From: DATCZB01 sp035513215
GTDB taxonomy: Bacteria > Pseudomonadota > Gammaproteobacteria > Steroidobacterales > Rariloculaceae
Assembly (NCBI GenBank): GCA_035513215.1
Contig: DATKCK010000015.1
Location: 1 to 64,000 of the forward strand
Direction of reading: 5' to 3'
Length of the DNA: 64,000 nucleotides
Position numbers and translations under genes: made by a program. This document shows positions 7,388 to 15,891 of this stretch, one piece after another. The notes under the pieces are model-generated. The model saw only the letters and a list, made by a program, of their open reading frames with translations, did not search any database and was not told the origin of the DNA. Position 1 is the first letter of the stretch, and every line of letters starts with the position of its first letter.

Positions 7388-8206
7388 ATGATGGATGCGA
7401 GAAAGGCACAGCTCAGCGAGTTCCTGCGAAGGTGCCGGGGCCGCCTGACGCCGGCCAAGGTCGGCCTGCCCGACCGGCGGCGTCGCCGGACGCCGGGATT
7501 GAGGCGCGAGGACGTCGCGGCGCTCGCCGGCGTCAGCGTGACCTGGTACACCTGGCTCGAGCAGGGCCGCGATATCCAGGTCTCGGCCGACGCGCGGGTT
7601 TCCGAGACGCTGCGGCTTTCGTCGACCGAGCGCGAGTACCTGTTTGCGCTGGTGCAGAATCGCCCGCCGCCGCCGAAGGGCTTGGGTGATGCCGGGATCA
7701 TGCCGGCCGTGCGCCGGATGATGGAGTCGCTCGCGATGCCGGCCATCGTCATGACTGCGCGCTGGGACGTCGTGGCGTGGAACAGCATGGCGGTCGTTGT
7801 GTTCCGTGATTACGAGAAGATTCCGCTTAAGCGGCGCAACCTGCTGCGGATCCTGCTGATAGACGATGCGATCTACCGCCGCGAGTCGGCGCTCTATGAC
7901 ACGATGGCGCAACGCGTGCTCGCCAAGTTTCGCGTCGACTACAGCCAGTTCAGCGGCGAGCACGAGTTCGAGGTGCTGATCGACGAGCTCGAACAGGAGT
8001 CCGAAGTGTTTCGGCAATTGTGGAACAGCCCCGAGGTCAGGGGTCATTCCGAAGGCGTCGTCGAGTATCCGCAGCATGGCGGCCTCAAGCTCGAGCACAC
8101 GTCCTATGTCCCGGAAGGCGCATCGGGTCTCCGGCTCGTTATCTACGCGCCGCACGACGAGGTCACGGCCGGCAAGCTCGAGCGAATCAAGCGCGAGCTC
8201 GAGTGA
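7388..8206 (+). CDS. XRE-type transcriptional regulator with MmyB-like ligand domain
   Basis: 272 residues from ATG 7388 (tandem ATGATG; a longer open frame upstream only translates the GGGGTC repeats). Residues about 34-62 contain the helix-turn-helix: LRREDVAALAGVSVTWYTWLEQ. The remaining ~190 residues, with WDVVAWNSMA, DYSQFSGEHEFEVLIDEL and FRQLWNSPEVRGH, match the MmyB-like ligand-binding domain that in Streptomyces MmyB relatives binds a fatty acid in a PAS-like fold. The family is a DNA-binding activator or repressor commonly sitting next to oxidoreductase genes. The divergent MetE-like/TauD-like pair is the likely target. Confidence 0.92.
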   Translation: MMDARKAQLSEFLRRCRGRLTPAKVGLPDRRRRRTPGLRREDVAALAGVSVTWYTWLEQGRDIQVSADARVSETLRLSSTEREYLFALVQNRPPPPKGLGDAGIMPAVRRMMESLAMPAIVMTARWDVVAWNSMAVVVFRDYEKIPLKRRNLLRILLIDDAIYRRESALYDTMAQRVLAKFRVDYSQFSGEHEFEVLIDELEQESEVFRQLWNSPEVRGHSEGVVEYPQHGGLKLEHTSYVPEGASGLRLVIYAPHDEVTAGKLERIKRELE

Positions 8207-8248
8207 GCCGCCTGGAGTTCTTGCTTTTTCGGGCGCAACGTCTTAAGG

Positions 8249-8260
8249 TTTCTTAAGAAA
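8249..8260. other. Perfect 12-base palindrome in a 267-base gap
   Basis: TTTCTTAAGAAA is a perfect palindrome, partly overlapped by a second CTTAAG 10 bases upstream. It lies 43 bases beyond the stop of the XRE regulator and may be a weak terminator or protein site. The rest of the gap (8207-8473) shows a G-rich stretch with the fragment GGGGGGTCTGTAAAAGGGG, perhaps a degraded GGGGTC-type repeat, but no gene I can support. Confidence 0.4.
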
Positions 8261-8473
8261 AGCGCTCGCAGGGATGGCGATCGCAAGAGACCTTGAGGGG
8301 GGTCTGTAAAAGGGGACGCTGGCGCTGGCAAGGCGACTATCACCCGGCGTGATGGCGGTGGAGTCAACGACCAAAAACGGACGCTTGGTCGCTGACGCCG
8401 CTGTAAGCGCTCTTCGTGTCAAAGGGTTCGCGCTGTGACAGACTCTCCGGCATCAGTCGACGGAGGGGAACCG

Positions 8474-9388
8474 ATGAACGATCGGACAAGAACGGCAAGC
8501 ATGATCGCGGCCAGGCCGGACTCTGCGCGGCGGCGGCAACCGGCCTTATGGGTGGCGGCCGCGTGCGCGCTCGCTCCGTTGTCGCCTGTATCGGCGCAGC
8601 TGTCGAACGACGAGGCGCCGATCGTCGTCAGTCATTTTCATTTGAACGTCATGAGTGTTGCCGAGCACCTCCGGTTCTGGGTCGACACGCTCGGCGGCGA
8701 GGCTTTCGAGCTTGGCGACGGCACAATGGCCGTCCGGTTCCCCGACGTGCTGGTAGCGCTGGACCAGCAGCCGCCGACCGGTCCCACACGCGGCACGACG
8801 TTCGATCACATCGGGTTCGCCGCGCCCGATGTGCCGGCGCTCGCAGCCAGGATCGTCGAGAACGGTTACGAGAGAACGGTGGGTCGCGAGCCGGGTCCGG
8901 GGCAGGACGCCAGCCCACCGACGGCCGGCAACTACGGCCGCTTCGAGTATCTCGTCGGGCCCGACGGCGTCAAGATCGAGCTCGTGACGGCGCAGGACGA
9001 GGGCGCCCCGCCGCTCGCGTTCCACCACGTGCATTTCGTCAATCGCGAGTTCGTCGAGATGGGGCGGTGGTACATCAACGCGCTGAACGCGACCGAGAGG
9101 GAAGGGCAAACAGATTTCTTCTTCGGCGCCGATCTGCCGGGCGTCGGGTACATGCTGAATTTCTTCAGTTGGCTTCCCGAGGCGGACCTCGTCGGGACGG
9201 CGGGCAGGGCCGTAGATCACGTCGGTTTCGATGTTCATGGTCTGGAGGCTTTCTGCGCCGAGCTCGAGGCCAGGGGTATCGAGCTTGCCGTGCCTTACCA
9301 CGTCGAAAACGGGCTTGGATCCGCCCGGGTGATCGACCCCTGGGGCACCGTCATCGAGCTCAGCGAAGGGCTGCGCGACGTCTATTAG
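8474..9388 (+). CDS. Exported protein with two VOC (glyoxalase/dioxygenase-fold) domains
   Basis: 304 residues from ATG 8474, chosen because GGAGGGG lies 6 bases upstream; an in-frame GTG at 8435 lacks this. An Arg-rich leader precedes a hydrophobic segment (ALWVAAACALAPLSPVSAQ), a signal peptide. Two repeated vicinal-oxygen-chelate modules follow: VVSHFHLNVMS...DHIGFAAPDV in the first and FHHVHFVNREFVEMGRWY...DHVGFDVHGL in the second, with metal-type His/Glu positions (IELVTA, VIELSEG). VOC proteins include glyoxalases, extradiol dioxygenases and isomerases; the reaction cannot be assigned. Export of a VOC protein is less common. Its stop overlaps that of the convergent methyltransferase by four bases. 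Confidence 0.88.
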   Translation: MNDRTRTASMIAARPDSARRRQPALWVAAACALAPLSPVSAQLSNDEAPIVVSHFHLNVMSVAEHLRFWVDTLGGEAFELGDGTMAVRFPDVLVALDQQPPTGPTRGTTFDHIGFAAPDVPALAARIVENGYERTVGREPGPGQDASPPTAGNYGRFEYLVGPDGVKIELVTAQDEGAPPLAFHHVHFVNREFVEMGRWYINALNATEREGQTDFFFGADLPGVGYMLNFFSWLPEADLVGTAGRAVDHVGFDVHGLEAFCAELEARGIELAVPYHVENGLGSARVIDPWGTVIELSEGLRDVY

Positions 9389-10077
9389 CGCCTGAGCTTC
9401 CGCGACAGGCTGCGCAAGCGCCGCCTGAGCCCACTCTTTTTCGGCAGCGCCTCGATTGCAAGCCGACGGCAATGCTCGACGGCGACATCGCGATATTCCA
9501 TCGGCACGGCGACGATGACGTCCTCGGTGACGCAGACATAGCGTTCGCGGCCGCGCGACAGCTTGTCGACGACCTCGGCAAGGTCGGGCCAGTCGCCGAG
9601 ACGATGCGGCGCGGGCGGCGCGGCGAGGAAATAGCGCGCGTCGTCGACGAGCACGGCCAGCGTTTGCTTCGACGCGTCGGCAATCGCGAGCTCGTCGAGC
9701 AGCGGGCATTCGTCGCCTTCGCCCGCGGTTTCGCCGCCGCTCCAGTGGGCATCGAGCCAGAGCACGGCCGGCGTCTCGAGCGAGGAGATCAGGACCGGCA
9801 TGATGTCGCGCGTGTCGCCGAGGTGCAGCGACAGGTTGCCGGCGGTGCCGAGCCTCTCGGTCGCCTCGCGATAGAGCGATTCTGCGCGTTCGATGCTGTG
9901 CACTGTGGAGAAATGCCGGCTCGCCCATTCGGCCGTAGCGCCGCGGAAAGTGCCGGTCTCGATGAAAGTCGTCGCGCCGAGCGCGTCGCGAAGAGAAAGC
10001 ACGAGCCGCTCGGGTGGCCCCATGCGAACGTCGCCCATCCAACCATCGTCCCGAGAAAGAAGCGCGCAGAATACCAT
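9385..10077 (-). CDS. Class I SAM-dependent methyltransferase-like protein
   Basis: Up to 230 residues from ATG 10077; ATG 10038 (MGDVRMGPPERL) is an alternative and the first 13 residues look non-conserved. The Rossmann motif is FIETGTFRGATAEWAS, followed by VHSIERAESLYREA and LHLGDTRDIMPVL, then VLWLDAHWSGG, a pattern seen in FkbM-like and macrocin-type methyltransferases associated with glycans. The strongly basic C-terminus (RRRLRSLSRKLRR) could bind membranes or nucleic acid. Substrate unknown. Divergent from the cytochrome gene at 10159. Confidence 0.8.
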   Translation of the reverse strand: MVFCALLSRDDGWMGDVRMGPPERLVLSLRDALGATTFIETGTFRGATAEWASRHFSTVHSIERAESLYREATERLGTAGNLSLHLGDTRDIMPVLISSLETPAVLWLDAHWSGGETAGEGDECPLLDELAIADASKQTLAVLVDDARYFLAAPPAPHRLGDWPDLAEVVDKLSRGRERYVCVTEDVIVAVPMEYRDVAVEHCRRLAIEALPKKSGLRRRLRSLSRKLRR

Positions 10078-10158
10078 CGACTCCGGCTTCTACGTATGTC
10101 GGTGGCCGGGTAGCTCTGTTATGAATGAGATTGGTACGCCTTTTTTGGAGAGCGCAGG

Positions 10159-10629
10159 ATGAGCACAGTCACTCGATCGGGGCTCGCGATTGTCGGCTGC
10201 GCCCTGGCCGCAGCAGGCGTTTCCAGCCCGGCCCAGGAGTCGCGCGACACGGCGGAACAGCTCGCGCCGCTCGTGTCGATCATGGAGCTGATGCAGCAAA
10301 CGATCACGGCGGCCACGAACCAGCTCTGGAGCGCCTATCAGGAACCGTCGACGCCCGCGGAGTGGCGCGCGATGGAGGAAGCCGCGATCACGCTGCTTGC
10401 GGCCTCGAGCCTGACGGCGACGGGCGGCACGGGCCCGATGGACAACGACTGGGCTCGCGAGGCCGCCTGGCAGGCTTTCAATCAGGCAATGATCGCGGCC
10501 GGCCGCGCTGCCCTCGACGCGAGCCGTAACCAGGACATCGACGCCCTGCTCGCGGCGGGCGATCTTCTCCTGCCGCCGTGCGAGGGTTGCCACCAGCAGT
10601 TCAACCCGGCCGTCGTCAACGCGCAATAG
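10159..10629 (+). CDS. Exported c-type cytochrome, class II (cytochrome c')-like
   Basis: 156 residues with a signal peptide (about 1-26) and a predicted mostly helical body. The single heme-binding motif CEGCH is at 141-145, close to the C-terminus, as in class II cytochromes c (cytochrome c' and c-556), where a four-helix bundle holds the heme near the end of the last helix. Periplasmic electron transfer or gas binding is the family role. GGAGAG precedes the ATG closely. No partner oxidoreductase is directly adjacent, though a PQQ dehydrogenase lies within 300 bases downstream on the other strand. Confidence 0.85.
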   Translation: MSTVTRSGLAIVGCALAAAGVSSPAQESRDTAEQLAPLVSIMELMQQTITAATNQLWSAYQEPSTPAEWRAMEEAAITLLAASSLTATGGTGPMDNDWAREAAWQAFNQAMIAAGRAALDASRNQDIDALLAAGDLLLPPCEGCHQQFNPAVVNAQ

Positions 10630-10688
10630 ATACCTCAGCGCCAGCGTCCTGGCGACACCTGCGGAGGGTGTTGCCGGGACGCTTCGGG

Positions 10689-10811
10689 CTAGTCGGCGCT
10701 ATGGACTTCGACGATGGTGTGCACGACGCCGAGCCCGTCCGGGATCAGCTCCTTGTAGTGGTCGCGCTCTTTCGGCTCGTCGGCGACGACGGCGATGACC
10801 GCGGAGTACAT
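10689..10811 (-). CDS. 40-residue ORF, probable 5'-truncated gene next to a repeat
   Basis: ATG 10811 to TAG 10689 encodes a short peptide with good protein character (AVIAVVADEP, IPDGLGVVHTIVEVHSAD) and strong G/C third positions. The frame stays open upstream into the GGGGTC repeat at 10824-10865, so the original 5' part of the gene may have been lost at the repeat. No ribosome binding site is visible before the ATG. Family not recognised. It follows the PQQ dehydrogenase gene in the same direction. Confidence 0.4.
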   Translation of the reverse strand: MYSAVIAVVADEPKERDHYKELIPDGLGVVHTIVEVHSAD

Positions 10812-10823
10812 CTTTGGTCCCCG

Positions 10824-10865
10824 AACCTGAAAGGGGTCTGACCCAACCTGAAAGGGGTCTGACCC
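10824..10865. repeat. GGGGTC-type repeat, two tandem 21-base copies
   Basis: Two identical head-to-tail 21-base units (10824-10844 and 10845-10865), each AACCTGAAAGGGG followed by TCTGACCC. The second is completed by another C to the full palindrome. A GTTTCC microrepeat (10866-10890) follows and runs into the stop codon of the PQQ dehydrogenase gene. The AACCTGAA flank is shared with the array at 5.9 kb, placing both in one subfamily. Confidence 0.92.
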
Positions 10866-10889
10866 CGTTTCCGTTCCGTTTCCGTTTCG

Positions 10890-12791
10890 TCAGCGCAAGC
10901 CATAAACCACGAGCTCGCCGCCGGCGACGATCGCGACGTGCTGCCGGCCGTCGCCGTCGGCATAGGACATCGGATTCGCGTTGCCGGTGCCGCCGAGCAG
11001 CGCCGCCCAGAGCTCTTCTCCGGTCACCGTGTCGAAGGCCCGAAAGCGCCGATCGTTAGTGGCGCCGACGAAAACGAGCCCCCCCGCCGTGACCGTAGGC
11101 CCCGCGCTGCCGGAGCCGCCGACGCGCTGGCGGCCTTCGGGCAGGTTCTCGTTGAGGCCGAGCACCTGCCGCCAGACGATCTCGCCGCGGCTCGCGTCGA
11201 CGGCAACGAGCTCGGCCCACGGCGGGCGGAAGCAGGGCAGCGGCGGCCCGATGCCTTCGCCCGTGTCGTCGTAGCCGCCTATCGGCGCCGTGAATCCGGA
11301 ATAAGGTCCCGAGCCCGAGATGCTCGCGCGGTCGTACGGCTGGTCGGAGCCTTGAGTCCCGCGGCCGTAGTTGAGGTCGGGATCCTTGTCCTCGACCCAG
11401 CCCGTCAAGGGGCCATCGTGAGCATTGACGATGATCAGCGAGCGCGAGGGATCGAGCGCGCCGCCGCCCCAGTTGACGCCGCCGGTGCCGCCCGGGAACT
11501 GAATCGCGGACCGCGGCGGATCGTCGGGACCGCCTTTGTACAGAAACGGCGTGAACGGCCCTTCGTTGTAGAAGCCGCCGGCGCGCTCCATGAGCTGCCG
11601 GCAGGCCGCGGCATGCTCGCGGCTCGTGTCCTCGGCGTGTACGAGATCGGTTTCCGCGTCGAAGCTGACACGGGACAACGGCGGCGGCCGCACGGGAAAC
11701 GGCTGGGTCGGCGAGTAATACTCGCCCGGCACGTCCCCGGCCGGAACGGGTCGCTCCTCGATCTCGATCAGCGGCTCGCCCGTGACGCGATCGAGCACGA
11801 AGAGATAAGCGGACTTGCCGACGTAAGCGATCGCCGGACGCGTCTCGCCGTCGACGGTGAAATCGAACAGCGTGCCGGCGTTCGGCATGTCGACGTCCCA
11901 AAGGTCGTGGTGCACGGTCTGGAAATGCCAGCGATACTCGCCGGTCAGCGCATCGACTGCGACGATGGAATTCGCGAACAGGTTGTCGCCCGGCCGATCG
12001 CCGCCGTAATAGTTCGCCGCTGGCCCCGCGATCGGCAGATACGCGATGCCGCGCTCGGCATCCACGGTGGCAGCGAAGGCCCACATGTTCGTGCCCGACC
12101 GGTTTTCCCAGCCGTCACCCCAGGTGTCGTTATAGGGATCGCCCGGCCGTGGCACGGTCTCGAACTCCCAGAGCTGCTCGCCCGTCACGACATCGTAGGC
12201 CCGTGGATTGCCGGGCGGCCCCTGCGGAATCTCGCCGACCGAGGCGCCGATGATCGCGACGTTGGCATTGATCGTCGGCACGCCGCCGAACGACGGGTCC
12301 ACGGTAATCGACCCGTCGACGCCAAAGCCCTCGGCCGGTGTTCCGTCGGCGGCATCCAGCGCGATGATCCGCGCGCCGCTCGTGAACAGAATGCGCGGCG
12401 CGCGGTCAGCGTCGCCCGGCCAGTAGCCGACGCCGCGCGTCGAGACGCGCGGCGGACCGCGACCTCCGGCGGGCGCCGAAGACGACCAGACGATCTCGCC
12501 GCTCGCGCCATTGAGCGCCACGACGCGATCGCCGGCCGGCACGTAGACGACGCCGTCGACGGCGAGCGGCACCGCCGTCGAGTTGCCGCCGAGATCGAAG
12601 CGCCACGACTCGACCAGATCGCCGACGTTGTCGCGGTCGATCCCGGTCAGCGGCGAGTAGCGCGTGCCCGCGAGATCGCGATCGATGGTCCACCAGTCCC
12701 CATCGGGCATATCCTGGGCCCGGGCGCCGCCGGCCGCGGCGAAGACGACTGCGCCGAGCGCCAGGCGCCGGAGAATCGAGCTCTGTGACAT
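10890..12791 (-). CDS. PQQ-binding beta-propeller dehydrogenase without cytochrome domain
   Basis: 633 residues: signal peptide (about 1-25, ending ARA), then an eight-bladed quinoprotein propeller with repeated blade motifs such as VVALNGASGEIVW, IIALDAADGTP, YDVVTGEQLWEFE, VDALTGEYRWHFQ and FDTVTGEELW. WWTIDRDLAGTRYSPL near residue 33 and FQTVHHDLWDVDMP are hallmarks of the quinoprotein glucose/alcohol dehydrogenase family. It resembles the soluble domain of membrane glucose-dehydrogenase-type enzymes: no CxxCH and no membrane segments. It should oxidise a sugar or alcohol in the periplasm and pass electrons to a cytochrome. Divergent from the secreted esterase at 12861. Confidence 0.92.
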   Translation of the reverse strand: MSQSSILRRLALGAVVFAAAGGARAQDMPDGDWWTIDRDLAGTRYSPLTGIDRDNVGDLVESWRFDLGGNSTAVPLAVDGVVYVPAGDRVVALNGASGEIVWSSSAPAGGRGPPRVSTRGVGYWPGDADRAPRILFTSGARIIALDAADGTPAEGFGVDGSITVDPSFGGVPTINANVAIIGASVGEIPQGPPGNPRAYDVVTGEQLWEFETVPRPGDPYNDTWGDGWENRSGTNMWAFAATVDAERGIAYLPIAGPAANYYGGDRPGDNLFANSIVAVDALTGEYRWHFQTVHHDLWDVDMPNAGTLFDFTVDGETRPAIAYVGKSAYLFVLDRVTGEPLIEIEERPVPAGDVPGEYYSPTQPFPVRPPPLSRVSFDAETDLVHAEDTSREHAAACRQLMERAGGFYNEGPFTPFLYKGGPDDPPRSAIQFPGGTGGVNWGGGALDPSRSLIIVNAHDGPLTGWVEDKDPDLNYGRGTQGSDQPYDRASISGSGPYSGFTAPIGGYDDTGEGIGPPLPCFRPPWAELVAVDASRGEIVWRQVLGLNENLPEGRQRVGGSGSAGPTVTAGGLVFVGATNDRRFRAFDTVTGEELWAALLGGTGNANPMSYADGDGRQHVAIVAGGELVVYGLR

Positions 12792-12860
12792 CGACGCCCC
12801 CTGAAGCGATTTGGAGGTAGACTAACCGCGCGATCCGGGACGGACAACTGGGGTTTATCC

Positions 12861-13877
12861 ATGTTCAGAGTTCTCGTCATCCTGTCTGCCGTCGCCGCCG
12901 GCGGTCTTCTCGCAACGGCGCATGCGCAAAGCGGCGGCACGGTCGAGCGAATCAAGGTCCATTCGCCGTCGGTCGAAGGCAACCTCCAGGGCAATCCGGC
13001 CGATCGCGATGTCGTCGTCTATCTGCCGCCGAGCTACGAATCCGACCCGGATCGGCGTTACCCCGTCGTCTATCAGTTGCACGGCTGGCTGCCGAGCGCC
13101 GAAATGTGGTCGAACATGATCAGCCTCGAGCAGGGTGCCGACAATTCCATCGCGAACGGCACGGCGCGCGAGATGATCGTCGTGCTGCCGGACGCGCTGA
13201 CGATCTTCGAGGGCAGCATGTATTCGACTTCGGTCACGACCGGCGATTTCGAGGGCTTCATCGTTCGCGACCTCGTCGCATATATCGATTCGCATTACCG
13301 GACGATGGCTGAGCGCGCGAGCCGCGGCCTATCCGGTCACTCGATGGGCGGTTACGGCACGCTGCGGCTCGCGATGAAATATCCGGAGCTCTACTCGAGC
13401 TTCTACGCGATGAGCTCGTGCTGCCTGACGCCTTACGTCGTCGACGATGCCGGCAACCGGGCAGCCGCCGCAATCACGACGCTCGAGGAGGCCGAGGCCG
13501 CGCCGGTCTTCACCAAGGTGCCGCTGTCGCTCGCCGCGGCCTGGTCACCGAATCCGCAAAAGCCGCCGCTTTATTTCGACTTTCCGCTGGCCGACGGTGA
13601 GGTGCAGCCGCTCGTCATCGCCAAATGGAACGCCAACGTGCCGCTTGCGATGATTGATCAGTACATTCCGAATCTGAGGCGCTACGACGCAATCGGGCTC
13701 GAGATCGGCCTTGAGGACGGCCTCATCGACGGAAACCGTCAGCTCAGCCGGGCGCTGACCGACTACGGCATCGATCACGGCTTCGAGACTTACGAGGGCG
13801 ACCACACCAATCGTGTCGCGGAGCGTTTCGAGCAGGCAGTCATGCCGTTCTTCTCCGAGCACCTCGACGTCGAGTAG
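12861..13877 (+). CDS. Secreted esterase D/FrmB-type alpha/beta hydrolase
   Basis: 338 residues; signal peptide 1-22 (ending AHA). The core is the putative-esterase (esterase D) domain: VVVYLPPSYE, VVYQLHGW oxyanion segment, nucleophile Ser161 in GHSMGG, and a C-terminal GDHTNR with candidate catalytic His315. The family includes S-formylglutathione hydrolase, feruloyl esterases and mycolyltransferase-like enzymes; export argues against a formaldehyde role and for an ester outside the cytosol. A CC pair in the MSSCCLTPYV segment may form a vicinal disulfide. The next gene begins 3 bases after its stop. Confidence 0.9.
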   Translation: MFRVLVILSAVAAGGLLATAHAQSGGTVERIKVHSPSVEGNLQGNPADRDVVVYLPPSYESDPDRRYPVVYQLHGWLPSAEMWSNMISLEQGADNSIANGTAREMIVVLPDALTIFEGSMYSTSVTTGDFEGFIVRDLVAYIDSHYRTMAERASRGLSGHSMGGYGTLRLAMKYPELYSSFYAMSSCCLTPYVVDDAGNRAAAAITTLEEAEAAPVFTKVPLSLAAAWSPNPQKPPLYFDFPLADGEVQPLVIAKWNANVPLAMIDQYIPNLRRYDAIGLEIGLEDGLIDGNRQLSRALTDYGIDHGFETYEGDHTNRVAERFEQAVMPFFSEHLDVE

Positions 13878-13880
13878 GGC

Positions 13881-14315
13881 GTGGTGGAACGCAAAGTCTC
13901 GAATCGGGATTTCAGCGCCGGCAGCTTCCTTTGGCGGCTCGGCGCAACTCTGGTCCTCGTGCTCGCCACCTACAATCCGACTGGCTTCTCGTACTATCGG
14001 TGGCTGCGCTCCTCGATGAGCGACGGGGGGCTGGGGCCCGAGCATTTCGTCGCCGGCATCGCGCTCGTCATCGGCTGGACGATGCTCGTCGTCGCGACGC
14101 AGCGCTCATTGGGAGCGCTGGGAGTCGTGCTGGGGGCGGCCCTGATCGGCGGCATTATCTGGCTTTTGACCGATCTCGGCTGGATCGCCGTCGGGTCCGT
14201 CTCGACGCTGACCTGGGTCAGCCTGGTCTGTCTGGCGGTGCTCCTCGCCGTTGGTTTGAGCTGGTCTCACCTCTGGCGGCGGATCACGGGTCAGTACGAA
14301 GTCGACGACGACTGA
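13881..14315 (+). CDS. DUF6524-type small membrane protein
   Basis: 144 residues from GTG 13881 (GTG 13884 equally possible), 3 bases after the esterase gene. Four membrane segments are evident. The N-terminal FLWRLGATLVLVLATYNPTG is the hallmark of DUF6524 proteins, a proteobacterial family of unknown function. The last 25 bases overlap the convergent kinase gene. Co-transcription with the esterase is likely from spacing. Confidence 0.85.
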   Translation: MVERKVSNRDFSAGSFLWRLGATLVLVLATYNPTGFSYYRWLRSSMSDGGLGPEHFVAGIALVIGWTMLVVATQRSLGALGVVLGAALIGGIIWLLTDLGWIAVGSVSTLTWVSLVCLAVLLAVGLSWSHLWRRITGQYEVDDD

Positions 14316-15838
14316 TCCGCGGCGCCGCGGATCGCGCGCGCGAGGTCGGCGATGTCGATCTCGTCCCGGGTATCGAGCGAGTGCACGAATTCCCGCTCGA
14401 GGTCGCCGAAGGCATCGGCTGTCTGAAGCTGATGCTCAAGCACCGCAAGACCGGCCTCGGAAGCATCGCTGCCTTCCAGCTTACGCCCGACGATGCGCTC
14501 GCGCAGCACGGCTGCCGGCGCCGTGCAATGCACGATCGCGAAGCGTGCATCGAGCCGATCGGCCAGCGTGCGAAAGCGATCCCGCTCGCCACGATCGAGG
14601 AACGAGGCATCGACGATGATGTCGAGGCGGCCCGAGAGCGCCGCTTCGGCCGCGTCCGCGAGGCGCTCGTAGGTTGCCTGTGTCGCCCCGGCTGCGTAGA
14701 TGCCTTGTCCGACCTCGGAATCGGTGCGGGCCTCGGGCGCAAGCTCGTGGAGACGCTTGCGCTCGACATCGGAGCGAATGTGCACGGCACCGAGGCCAAG
14801 CGCGAGCCGCCGCGCAATCGTCGTCTTGCCGCTACCGGAAAGGCCCGAGGTGACGATGCAGGTCGGTTTCACCGGACGGGCGTTATCGTTGGCCGCCCGC
14901 AGATAGGCTCTGGCATTCGAATCGGTCGGCGACCCGGAATCTTCGGGCGACGCGAGCGACACTTTCGCGCGGACGAGCGCGCGGTGCGCCGCATAGACAC
15001 GCAAGAGGCGCAGTCCCTCGTAGTCGCCCGTCGTCTCGAGATAACGGTTGAGAAATCCAAAGGCGAGATCGGATCGTCCGTGCGCCCCGAGATCCATGAC
15101 GAGAAACGCGACCTCGTCGATGACGTCGATGGTTCTGAGCTCGAGCGAGAACTCGAGGCAGTCGAACGGGATCAGCCTGCCGTCGACGCTAACGATATTG
15201 CCGAGATGAAGGTCACCGTGGCATTCGCGAACCTGCCCGGCCGCTTCGCGCTGTGCGAACGTCGCGGCGAGATCGTCGATGGACTTTCGCATCCATCCCT
15301 GGATTTTTCCGATCTCTTTCGCTCGCTCGCCGCCGAGGCCCGACTCGAGCTCATCGAGATTGGTCTGAATACGCTCGATCTGCGAGCCGGCCCGGGATGG
15401 CGCGAGTGTCCGGTGAAACCGGGCGAGCGTTTCCGCGAGCTCTGCCAGCGCCTCCGCCTCGAGCGCATCGGCCCCGACGAGCTCGTCGGCCATCGCTCCG
15501 TCCGGAAACTGGCTCATGCTGACGGCGAACTCGACGGCAGGTTCGCCGCCGATGCGAAGCGCCCCCGGTTCGCCGCCGATCCCGACGACTTCATGGTAGA
15601 GCGAGGGAGCGAGGCGTCGATTGAGCTCGAGCTCGTCGCGGCACGCGCGCTCGCGGCGCTCGAGCGTCGAGAAGTCGAGATAGGGCAGCTCGACGGCCTT
15701 CTTGACCTTGTAGGCGACGTCGCCGGTCAGGAAGACCCACGAAATGTGCGTCTCGACCGTGCGGATTTCCCTTGTCGCGTGCGGATAAGCGTTCGACGAA
15801 CGGAGCGCCTCGATCACCGCGACTTGATCCTTGCGCAT
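14291..15838 (-). CDS. Fused aminoglycoside-phosphotransferase-like and P-loop kinase protein
   Basis: 515 residues in two parts. Residues about 1-290 form an APH/choline-kinase-like domain with VAYKVKKAVELPYLDF (ATP-lysine region), the Brenner loop HGDLHLGN at 207-214 and IPFDCLEF at 223-230. Residues about 320-500 form a P-loop kinase with Walker A SGLSGSGKTT at 331-340 and a VDASFL strand. This bifunctional architecture is a widespread conserved family of unknown substrate, usually annotated as AAA family ATPase. Cytosolic. It faces the fucosyltransferase-like gene across 53 bases holding a perfect TAAACTG/CAGTTTA inverted repeat. Confidence 0.92.
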   Translation of the reverse strand: MRKDQVAVIEALRSSNAYPHATREIRTVETHISWVFLTGDVAYKVKKAVELPYLDFSTLERRERACRDELELNRRLAPSLYHEVVGIGGEPGALRIGGEPAVEFAVSMSQFPDGAMADELVGADALEAEALAELAETLARFHRTLAPSRAGSQIERIQTNLDELESGLGGERAKEIGKIQGWMRKSIDDLAATFAQREAAGQVRECHGDLHLGNIVSVDGRLIPFDCLEFSLELRTIDVIDEVAFLVMDLGAHGRSDLAFGFLNRYLETTGDYEGLRLLRVYAAHRALVRAKVSLASPEDSGSPTDSNARAYLRAANDNARPVKPTCIVTSGLSGSGKTTIARRLALGLGAVHIRSDVERKRLHELAPEARTDSEVGQGIYAAGATQATYERLADAAEAALSGRLDIIVDASFLDRGERDRFRTLADRLDARFAIVHCTAPAAVLRERIVGRKLEGSDASEAGLAVLEHQLQTADAFGDLEREFVHSLDTRDEIDIADLARAIRGAADQSSSTSY

Positions 15839-15859
15839 TGGATTCGGAGACAGACTGCG

Positions 15860-15877
15860 TAAACTGCGGCCAGTTTA
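15860..15877. promoter_or_regulatory. Inverted repeat in a 53-base divergent promoter region
   Basis: TAAACTG and CAGTTTA (7-base arms) flank CGGC, midway between the divergent starts at 15838 and 15892. Its symmetry and place suggest a dimeric regulator site controlling one or both genes. No known consensus matched from memory. Confidence 0.45.
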
Positions 15878-15891
15878 GCGGAATTGGAACC

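Noticed and set aside
10938..12788. 616-codon plus-strand frame
   Set aside because: Antisense to the PQQ dehydrogenase gene, whose propeller motifs are clear; no motif in this frame.
13931..15862. 643-codon plus-strand frame
   Set aside because: Covers the DUF6524 gene in a wrong phase and the kinase gene in antisense; composition is non-protein-like.
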